DNA of 64,000 nt from CANNDT01 sp945876205 (lineage in GTDB: Bacteria > Acidobacteriota > Vicinamibacteria > Vicinamibacterales > UBA2999), in contig CANNDT010000005.1 of the NCBI GenBank assembly GCA_947503365.1, positions 1 to 64,000 of the forward strand, given 5' to 3'. How positions within the stretch are numbered: the first letter of the stretch is position 1; each line of letters starts with the position of its first letter. This document shows positions 36,151 to 42,858 of this stretch, one piece after another. Position numbers and translations under genes: made by a program. Below the pieces are notes generated by a model. It saw only the letters and a program-made list of their open reading frames with translations, ran no database searches and was not told where the DNA came from.

Positions 36151-38723
36151 ACGCCTCCCCCTGGGGAGCGCGGCTGCGCCTCGACAATCTTGAGCAGCAG
36201 GTCCTGGGCCCGCTCAAAGGATGGCGCGATCTCGAGCGCGGCCAGCGCCTGGCGCTTGGCATCGGCGAGCTGGCCGGCCATGAAGTGCGCCTCGGCGAGG
36301 TCGAGGTAGGCGGCGGCGCGGTCGGGCGGCGCGCCCGCCAGCGCCGCACGGAATGCCCGGACGGCGCGGTCGGCGTTGCGCTGCTTGAGCGCGTAGCGCC
36401 CCACCATCGACTGCGCTTTCACGTCGAAGGGATCGAGTTGGGCGACCTGCCGATACACCCCGGCGGTGCGCGCCTCGTCGCCGAGCGGCTCGACCAGGGC
36501 GGCGAGCTTGCGCGCGGATTCGACGTCGTTGGAATCGACCTTGATCAGCGCTTCGAGCGCCTGGATCGCCCGGGTCGTGTCGCCCTTCTCGATCGCAATC
36601 GCGGCGATGAAGCCATTCGGATTTGCCGACCCGTTCGCGAGCGGGATCAGTGTCGAGGCGCGTTCAGCCGCCTGGATCGCGCCTGCCGTATCTCCCGCCT
36701 CGCGTAGCGCGTCGGCGAGCTCCATCTGCACCCTGAAGCTGCCGGGATTCTCGGATGCGAGCGCCTTCAACTGATCGACGGTCGGCATCGGCGGAATCGT
36801 CGGCGACTTGAGCGCACGACGCAGGTCCGCGTAATCCTTCTCGACCTTGGCGTCGAACGATGCCTGAAGCTGGTCGAACGTCGTGTTCAGGGCGGCCTTG
36901 ATCGCTTCCTCGTCCTCGAGGCCGCGTCCGTAGGCGCGGAGCAGGTCGCGCAGCTTCGTCTCCCCGTGGACGGCGATGATGTGCTCCACGAGCAGCGACC
37001 CCTGGTAGTAGGTGAGGGAGATCAGCTTCGGATCGCTGAATCCTTCGTTGAGGTCGCGCAGCTTCAGGAGCTTGCCGCCCTCGAGCGCCTGCGCAAAGGG
37101 GACTTCCATCTCGCGTCCCCACTCTGGCCGGGCGCGCTTCTCTTCGAATTGCGAGATGCCTTCGCTCAGCCACCGCGGCATCCGGTTGCTCGACATCTGC
37201 AGCGTGATGACGTGCGCCATCTCGTGCCACAACGTCGCTTCCCAGCTGAACTGGCCCGGCGGCCGCGCCCGCGGTGAATCGAGCGTCACGACCTTTCCGA
37301 AGCAGGCGCCGAGCGCTCCGAGGAAACCCGGAAGCCCGAGGGTGCGGACCGCGAAGTCGTCGTGCTTGGGAAACATCTCGATGAGAATCGGGCCCGTGGG
37401 CTTGAAGTCCCACAGCTTCGAGAGCGTCGAGAGCGCCTCCTGCGCCAGCGGCATCACCGCTTCGCGCATCACCGGCGCTTCGTCCGGATGCAGCCGGACG
37501 ACCAGGTCGCCCTGGCGCATCGTCTCGAACTTGTCGACCGTGTCGAGCATCTGCAGCGAGTTGTAGGTGACGAGGTCGTACGGATCCGACTTGAAGGCCG
37601 TCTCGAGAGCCTGACGCGCACCCGGTTCGTCGCCGGTGCGCAGCAGGTGCATGCCGAGATCGCCGTACGCGCGGGTGCTCGCCTTGTCGACCATCAGCGC
37701 GCGCCGCGTCAGGTCGACCGCTTCCTCGAACCTGTAGTTGCGCGCGGCATGATCGCCCGCGACGCGGTAGACCTCGCCGTAGACCGGATTGATCGCCAGG
37801 ACCTCGGTGACGATCCGTTGAAAGTCGGCGGGTCGCGCTTCGAGAAACGCCATCGCGCCATCGAGGGCGCGGGCCTCCAGGCTGTTGGGATTAATCTCCA
37901 GCGCCTTCTTGATCGACGCCCGCGCATCGTCGCGCTGGCGCTCGTCGAGCGCGAGCTCGGCGATCAACAGGTGCGCGGGAACGTAGTTGGGATTGGTGCC
38001 GAGCGCCTTCTCGAGCGCCTCCTTGGCGACGGGCGGATTTCCCTCGAGGGTCGCGCGCGCGAGGCCGACACGCGCCGGCACGTAATCGGGGTCCGCACGA
38101 AGCGCGTCCTGGTACGACTTGACGGCGTTGGGCCGGTCGTATGTTTCGAGGAAGAGGTCCCCCCAGACGGTGTTGACGACCGGGTCGTCCGGGGCGAGAC
38201 GGTTGGCGCTTCGCAGGTAGCCGTTCGCGTCCTTGAATCGGTCGGGCTCGTTCAGCAACACGGCGAGGGCCCGGTCCGCCAGACCCAGGCGCGTCAAGTC
38301 GAGGGCGGTGGCCTCGGCGCTCCGGTTGATCACGCCTTGAAGCGTCCGCGTCGCATCAGGACGCCGCCCGAGATAGGACTGCAGCAAGCCAAGCTCGAGC
38401 GCCGCGTCGCTGCCCGGTGACGCCGCGGCCGGAGCCACGAGCATCATTTCGGCCTCGGCGTACCGCCCGCGGGCCATCGCGGCGCGGGCACGGAGTGCGA
38501 CCGACCGCGGATCGGTCACCGACCTCAGCAGGGTCTCGACTTGTTCGTATTGGCCGGCGTTGAACGCACGCGAGGCGGGGTCGGGCGCGGCAGAGGTCGC
38601 GGGGGCACGCGTCTGACCGGATGAGACGGTCGTCAGCGATATCAGCAGCGCGGCGCAGACCGCCGCAAGCCGTTGAAACGTCAACACAGTAGCCGCGGGG
38701 CGATCCAGGTCATCGTCTGCCAT
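36147..38723 (-). CDS. TPR protein with HExxH peptidase-MA-like domain
   Basis: 858 aa from ATG 38723; the frame extends to 38819 but those residues overlap the previous gene. N-terminal hydrophobic segment (LAAVCAALLISLTTV) suggests export. Many TPR units from about 60 to 420; then a gluzincin-like domain with LWHEMAHVITLQ near residue 500 and PRWLSEGISQFEE, the peptidase_MA pattern; further TPRs from about 620 to 850. Predicted zinc metalloprotease or scaffold at the membrane. First gene of the MoxR operon; TATACT lies 12 nt before the ATG. Confidence 0.82.
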   Translation of the reverse strand: MADDDLDRPAATVLTFQRLAAVCAALLISLTTVSSGQTRAPATSAAPDPASRAFNAGQYEQVETLLRSVTDPRSVALRARAAMARGRYAEAEMMLVAPAAASPGSDAALELGLLQSYLGRRPDATRTLQGVINRSAEATALDLTRLGLADRALAVLLNEPDRFKDANGYLRSANRLAPDDPVVNTVWGDLFLETYDRPNAVKSYQDALRADPDYVPARVGLARATLEGNPPVAKEALEKALGTNPNYVPAHLLIAELALDERQRDDARASIKKALEINPNSLEARALDGAMAFLEARPADFQRIVTEVLAINPVYGEVYRVAGDHAARNYRFEEAVDLTRRALMVDKASTRAYGDLGMHLLRTGDEPGARQALETAFKSDPYDLVTYNSLQMLDTVDKFETMRQGDLVVRLHPDEAPVMREAVMPLAQEALSTLSKLWDFKPTGPILIEMFPKHDDFAVRTLGLPGFLGALGACFGKVVTLDSPRARPPGQFSWEATLWHEMAHVITLQMSSNRMPRWLSEGISQFEEKRARPEWGREMEVPFAQALEGGKLLKLRDLNEGFSDPKLISLTYYQGSLLVEHIIAVHGETKLRDLLRAYGRGLEDEEAIKAALNTTFDQLQASFDAKVEKDYADLRRALKSPTIPPMPTVDQLKALASENPGSFRVQMELADALREAGDTAGAIQAAERASTLIPLANGSANPNGFIAAIAIEKGDTTRAIQALEALIKVDSNDVESARKLAALVEPLGDEARTAGVYRQVAQLDPFDVKAQSMVGRYALKQRNADRAVRAFRAALAGAPPDRAAAYLDLAEAHFMAGQLADAKRQALAALEIAPSFERAQDLLLKIVEAQPRSPGGGV

Positions 38724-38733
38724 ACCTGTTCGG

Positions 38734-39267
38734 TCAGTATATGTCACGCGGAGGTCGCTGAAGCGGGTGCCGCAGCGCGCTGTTTTCCACCTTGATGCGG
38801 GAGCGAAGCAGCAGGCCAAACACCATCGTCGCGATCGGGCCGGTCCATCGCGCGCCTACGACAATCGCGAACCCGATCAACTCCCCCACGACAGCCACGT
38901 AGTTCGGATGATCCAGAAACGCGTAGGGCCCGGCGGTCACCCGCGGCGCGCCGGGCGGCACGAGCACGCGGAAGGTCCACCGCTGACCGAGCGATCGAAT
39001 CGCCCAGACCTTCAGCGCCTTCGCGCCCACGAGCATCACGATCCCGAAGACGGTCGACACGCCAGGCCGAGGTCCGAACATCGCGCCCTCGATCGCCATC
39101 ACGACAAACGCCGCGGGATACGTCCATCGCATCAGCGGATAGACGTCATCGCGCGGCTCCACCGCCCCACGCGCTCGCAGCGCGCGTTCGTTGGCGAGTG
39201 AATGCCGCTGCTCGACCAGCATCATGACGAGCATCGCCACGAGCGAGATGACCGCGACGGCTAGCAT
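38734..39267 (-). CDS. Isoprenylcysteine carboxyl methyltransferase (ICMT)-fold protein
   Basis: 177 aa from ATG 39267 (7-nt overlap with the FAD gene stop). Four to five membrane segments, with the SAM-binding C-terminal motif GPYAFLDHPNYVAVVGELIGF. In several bacteria small ICMT-like enzymes sit beside FAD oxygenases and polyketide synthases and methylate hydroxylated lipids. Substrate unknown. Third gene of the KS/FAD/ICMT cassette, 10 nt before the TPR gene. Confidence 0.75.
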   Translation of the reverse strand: MLAVAVISLVAMLVMMLVEQRHSLANERALRARGAVEPRDDVYPLMRWTYPAAFVVMAIEGAMFGPRPGVSTVFGIVMLVGAKALKVWAIRSLGQRWTFRVLVPPGAPRVTAGPYAFLDHPNYVAVVGELIGFAIVVGARWTGPIATMVFGLLLRSRIKVENSALRHPLQRPPRDIY

Positions 39268-40499
39268 CGGCGGGCCAGATGCACGTCGCCGGCGATGCCG
39301 ATGAGGAGGCGCACCGGCGCCGACCATCGCGCCGCGACCGCGGCGGCGACGGCCACACCGCGCGGCGAGGCGACCAGGGATCGCAGCAGGCGGTTGACGC
39401 GCCACTTCCCCGAGAACTCCGCCGCGCGCGTGTCGCGCAGGTGCTCAAAGGCCGGCACGCCGGATGACAGCTCGCGGAGCGCCGCATCGGCGGCCAGCTC
39501 TCCGCCCCGAAGGGCGAAGCGCATCCCGTCACCGGTCATCGGATCGATGAAGCCGGCCGCGTCGCCGGCAAGCAGCAGGCCCGGACGTCCGGCGTCGCGC
39601 GCTTCGACCGCCAGCGGCCCCAGCGTCGTGATGTCTGAGATGCGCCGCGCGCTCGCGAAGCGGTCGCGCAGGATCGGGTCGCTGGCGATCGCCGCGGCGA
39701 TCGTCTGCTCGGCGTTCATCGGCTCCGATATCCCGGCGCTGCGGCGCGGGCTTTCACCAAGGCGGCGCGGGCCTTCACGGCCCGCGATGAGCTCGCGCAC
39801 CACGCACAGGTTGGTGATACCGCCTGGCAGCGGCGCAACACCGACGTAGCCGTCCGGACGTATGTGCATCTCGCCGTGATGGCCGACGCCCTTCACATCG
39901 GTGAAGTAGGCTCCGAACGCCCATCGCCGCGGCGCGTTCGCATACCTGGCGAGTCCCAACGCAAATGCCAGCGTCGAGTGGCGCCCATCGGCAGCAATGA
40001 CGACGCGCGCCGGCCAGTCTGCCTCGCCGCGAGCCGTCGCCACGCGGACGCCTCCAGAGATAGGGGCGCGGACAGCAATGCCCGGGGTGAATTCAGCGCC
40101 CGCCGCAATCGCGGCGTCGACCAGCATCGAGTCGAGAGCGCGCCGGGTCAAGGCGGCGCCGCGAAGATCATCGGGATAGTCGGCCGTGACCAGCGCGTGG
40201 CCCGGACCGGTCACCGTCATCCCTCGAATCGGAAGCGACCGGGCGCGAATGTCGCGACCGAGCGTGCCGTGGCCATCGAGGATCGCGAGCGACCCGGGGT
40301 TCAACGTATCGCCGCACAGCTTGTCGCGAGGAAACGAGGCGCGATCGATGAGATGCACCTTCACGCCGGCGCGCGCGAGCACGAGCGCGGCCATCGCCCC
40401 CGCTGGTCCCGCGCCGACGACGAGGGCGTCGTGCGCCGGCGCACCGCCCCCTTGGCGAACGGGGCCTGCCGCGCCGAAGCCTTGGCGTAGGCGGGGCAT
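39261..40499 (-). CDS. FAD-dependent oxidoreductase of the geranylgeranyl-reductase/monooxygenase type
   Basis: 412 aa. FAD-binding GXGXXG motif ALVVGAGPAGAMAALVLARAG (about 26-46), then CGDTLNPGSL, ADGRHSTLA and the second FAD motif LLLAGDAAGFIDPMTGDGM. The ATG directly follows the KS stop (TAAATG). The N-terminal 15 residues are encoded by a family-D palindrome, and residues about 240-256 by a family-C palindrome with an in-frame 21-nt tandem duplication. Both look like later insertions tolerated by the protein. Likely acts on a lipid or polyketide product of the neighbouring KS. Confidence 0.8.
   Translation of the reverse strand: MPRLRQGFGAAGPVRQGGGAPAHDALVVGAGPAGAMAALVLARAGVKVHLIDRASFPRDKLCGDTLNPGSLAILDGHGTLGRDIRARSLPIRGMTVTGPGHALVTADYPDDLRGAALTRRALDSMLVDAAIAAGAEFTPGIAVRAPISGGVRVATARGEADWPARVVIAADGRHSTLAFALGLARYANAPRRWAFGAYFTDVKGVGHHGEMHIRPDGYVGVAPLPGGITNLCVVRELIAGREGPRRLGESPRRSAGISEPMNAEQTIAAAIASDPILRDRFASARRISDITTLGPLAVEARDAGRPGLLLAGDAAGFIDPMTGDGMRFALRGGELAADAALRELSSGVPAFEHLRDTRAAEFSGKWRVNRLLRSLVASPRGVAVAAAVAARWSAPVRLLIGIAGDVHLARRC
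39741..39786. repeat. Family-C palindrome with 21-nt tandem duplication inside the FAD gene
   Basis: GCGGCGCGGG recurs at 39741 and 39762, a 21-nt tandem unit (7 codons). The second copy continues into CCTTCACGGCCCGCG, a palindrome related to those at 46480 and 57918. It encodes the Arg/Gly/Pro-rich EGPRRL/ESPRRS peptide. Confidence 0.7.
40461..40496 (-). repeat. Palindromic element at the start of the FAD gene (family D)
   Basis: Starts 3 nt after the A of the ATG and encodes the first 13 residues or so. Shares CCCGCCT, GGCTTCGGCG and GGCAGGCCC with phoR 1419-1453 but in a different reading frame. Confidence 0.65.
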
Positions 40500-41771
40500 T
40501 TATCGAACGCGTCCCAATATCAGCGCGCTGTTCTTCGATCCGAATCCCAGGCAGTTGCACAGCGCCGCATCGATGTCGGCAGGGCGCGGGACGTTCGGGA
40601 TGAAGTCCATGTCGCAGACCGGATCGGGCTCGTCGAGATTGATCGTGGGAGGCAGCACGCCCCGGCTGAGCGCCATGGCGGTCGCGACGACACCCGCGGC
40701 GCCGCTGGCGCCCTGCGGATGGCCAATCATCGACTTGGTGGACGACCCCGGCACCTTGTCGGCGTGATCGCCGAACACGCGGCGCACGCAGCGCGACTCG
40801 ATCGCGTCGTTCAACTGGGTGGACGTGCCGTGGTAGTTGACGTAACCGATCTCCTCGGGATGCCGGTGCGCCTTGCTCAGCGCCATGTCGATGCAGCGAA
40901 CGATCTCCGAGCCGTCAGGATCCATCTGCACGCGGTGGTAGGCATCGCAGGTCGATCCATAGCCCTCGATGCGCGCATACACCGTGGCGCCGCGCGCGAC
41001 CGCGCGATCCTCGCGTTCGAGCGTCAGCATCCAGGCGCCTTCGCCGAGCACGAAGCCGTCGCGGCCGCGATCGAAGGGGCGGGATGCTTCACCGGGACGA
41101 TCGTTGTAGCCCGTAGAGACCGCGCGCATGCGGGAGAAGCCGAAGATCATGCCTGGCAGGACGCAGCCGTCGGTGCCGCCCGACAGCAGGACGTCGTACT
41201 CGCCAGCGCGGATCATCGCCGCCGCGTACCCGAGCGCGTCGGTTGAGCTGGTGCATCCGCACGACAGCACGTGGCTGATGCCGCGCAGGCCGAGTGAGAT
41301 CGAGATCTCGCTCGACACCATCCCGCAGATGCCGACCGCGATCGCGTACGGCGTGACGTGCTTGCCGCCCGCCGTGAAAAAGTCCTCGTACTGCTTCTCG
41401 CCGATGTCGATGCCGCCGCCGCCGCTGCCGATGATCACGCCGGCGCCCGGCTCTCCGGCGCGCAACCCCGCGTCTTTCCACGCCTCGCGCGCCGCGATCA
41501 CGCCAAAGAGCGCCGCGCGGGAGTACCGCCTCGGATCCGCGCGGCCATCCTGCTCGTCATCACCCTCGAGCAGGGGCGCGTCATCGATCGACACCGGCGG
41601 CACCCACCCGGCCACGCGGCACGGGTAGGTCGACACATCGAACTGTGTGATGGCTTTGGTGCCGCTGATGCCGCGGCTGATGTGATCCCAGTAGCGCTCG
41701 CGTCCCACGCCGAACGGAGAGACCGCGCCGATTCCCGTAATGACGACGCCAGGCTGACCGTTCACCGACAT
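40500..41771 (-). CDS. Beta-ketoacyl synthase of the FabF/KAS II type
   Basis: 423 aa. Nucleophile Cys173 in SCGCTSSTDALG, His314 in NYHGTSTQLND and His351 in IGHPQGASGAAG form the Cys-His-His triad; also CDAYHRVQ. Condenses acyl chains with malonyl-ACP. No ACP or other FAS gene lies nearby, and it heads a cassette with FAD oxidoreductase and ICMT-fold genes, so it is probably a specialised lipid or polyketide enzyme, not housekeeping FabF. TATAGT ends 6 nt before the ATG. Confidence 0.88.
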   Translation of the reverse strand: MSVNGQPGVVITGIGAVSPFGVGRERYWDHISRGISGTKAITQFDVSTYPCRVAGWVPPVSIDDAPLLEGDDEQDGRADPRRYSRAALFGVIAAREAWKDAGLRAGEPGAGVIIGSGGGGIDIGEKQYEDFFTAGGKHVTPYAIAVGICGMVSSEISISLGLRGISHVLSCGCTSSTDALGYAAAMIRAGEYDVLLSGGTDGCVLPGMIFGFSRMRAVSTGYNDRPGEASRPFDRGRDGFVLGEGAWMLTLEREDRAVARGATVYARIEGYGSTCDAYHRVQMDPDGSEIVRCIDMALSKAHRHPEEIGYVNYHGTSTQLNDAIESRCVRRVFGDHADKVPGSSTKSMIGHPQGASGAAGVVATAMALSRGVLPPTINLDEPDPVCDMDFIPNVPRPADIDAALCNCLGFGSKNSALILGRVR

Positions 41772-41777
41772 GGGGCC

Positions 41778-41786
41778 ACTATAATA
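41778..41786. promoter_or_regulatory. Shared divergent -10 region (TATAGT minus / TATAAT plus)
   Basis: The start codons 41771 (minus) and 41793 (plus) are 21 nt apart. In the same AT-rich core, TATAAT (41780-41785) ends 7 nt before GTG 41793, and on the other strand TATAGT (41783-41778) ends 6 nt before ATG 41771. Confidence 0.55.
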
Positions 41787-41792
41787 CCGACC

Positions 41793-42512
41793 GTGTTCGT
41801 GACCGCCGGCTTGCCGCGAACCGTATCCCGCCTGGTCGCATGGTCAGGCGCAGTGTTGTTCGTCTTCTCTCTCGCCTACTTTCTCTTCTCGTACGTCGTG
41901 ACATTCGGCATCGTCGTGAGTGAGGGCCCTTCTGCCGGACCAGTGGCGTGGAACGTCGTGCTGTTTACCGCCTTCGCGATGCACCACAGCGTGTGTGCGC
42001 GCGAGCCGGTGCGCGAATGGATCGCGAGGACGTTGCCGCCGCAGCTCGAGCGCTCGTTCTACGTCTGGGTGGCGAGCGTGCTCTTCATCGCGACGTGCGC
42101 CTTCTGGCAGCCGGTGCCAGGTGTGGCATGGACGGTCGACGGCGCGGCGCTGTGGGCGCTCCGCATCCTGCAGGCGATCGGGGTGTGGCTGTCGATCCAG
42201 TCAGCCGCGATGATCGGCGTGCTGGATCTGGCGGGGGTGCGCCAGGCCGAACAACGCCCGGCGCGGGCGATGGACTTCACGACCGGCGGGCCGTACGGGT
42301 ATGTCCGGCATCCGATCTACAGCGGATGGCTGCTCATCGTGCTGGCCGCATCGCCTATGACGATGACCCGGCTGGTGTTTGCGCTGGTGAGCTGCGCCTA
42401 CCTGGTCGCCGCCATCCCCTTCGAGGAGCGCTCGCTGCGCGAGGCCTCGTCAGGCGGCTACCAGCGCTACATGGCGCAGGTGCGCTGGAAGGTGATTCCG
42501 GGACTCTACTGA
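41793..42512 (+). CDS. Membrane methyltransferase of the NnrU/ICMT-like group
   Basis: 239 aa from GTG 41793. About five membrane segments, N-terminal VSRLVAWSGAVLFVFSLAYF, and the SAM-binding C-terminus GPYGYVRHPIYSGWLLIVLA plus PFEERSLREASSGGY. Similar to the MeaB/NnrU and ICMT families; methanethiol and isoprenyl substrates are both known among relatives, so substrate is unknown. Divergent from the KS cassette and sharing its -10 region, so co-regulation is likely. Confidence 0.75.
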   Translation: MFVTAGLPRTVSRLVAWSGAVLFVFSLAYFLFSYVVTFGIVVSEGPSAGPVAWNVVLFTAFAMHHSVCAREPVREWIARTLPPQLERSFYVWVASVLFIATCAFWQPVPGVAWTVDGAALWALRILQAIGVWLSIQSAAMIGVLDLAGVRQAEQRPARAMDFTTGGPYGYVRHPIYSGWLLIVLAASPMTMTRLVFALVSCAYLVAAIPFEERSLREASSGGYQRYMAQVRWKVIPGLY

Positions 42513-42818
42513 CTACTCGTCGTAGTCTTCCTTCGGCAGCCCTTCCAGTTCTTCGAGGAACACGATATTGCGGTGGGACGGGATTTCGAAGCGCTTCCCG
42601 CAGGTTTTGCAGGTCACGTCTTCGTCCACCCGCACCAGGTAGTCCTTCACCTTGTCGAACATGGCCCGATCGCGGGCGTCGGCACCGGGGGGCACCTGCC
42701 CTTTCTTGGTCCGCCGTATCCATCGAATGGTGTAATCGTTGGTGCGGCGGCACCGGGGGCACTGGAAACTCGCCGGGCGCTGCTCGGGTTTTTCGGTAAA
42801 GAACTGTCGTTCATCCAC
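42513..42818 (-). CDS. Zinc-binding protein of unknown function
   Basis: 101 aa from GTG 42818; the open frame reaches 43334 but that part is antisense to lon. Two CxxC pairs, FQCPRCRRTNDYT and VTCKTCGKRFEIP, far apart in sequence, suggest one bipartite zinc site. No family recognised. TACGCT ends 6 nt before the GTG, and lon starts 40 nt away on the other strand. Confidence 0.65.
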   Translation of the reverse strand: MDERQFFTEKPEQRPASFQCPRCRRTNDYTIRWIRRTKKGQVPPGADARDRAMFDKVKDYLVRVDEDVTCKTCGKRFEIPSHRNIVFLEELEGLPKEDYDE

Positions 42819-42824
42819 ACGCGC

Positions 42825-42830
42825 AGCGTA
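42825..42830 (-). promoter_or_regulatory. -10-like hexamer TACGCT, leaderless position
   Basis: TACGCT on the minus strand ends 6 nt before GTG 42818. Weak match, supported mainly by repetition of this spacing in the window. Confidence 0.3.
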
Positions 42831-42858
42831 CACCAAGCTGATAAACTGTCCCTGCCTG

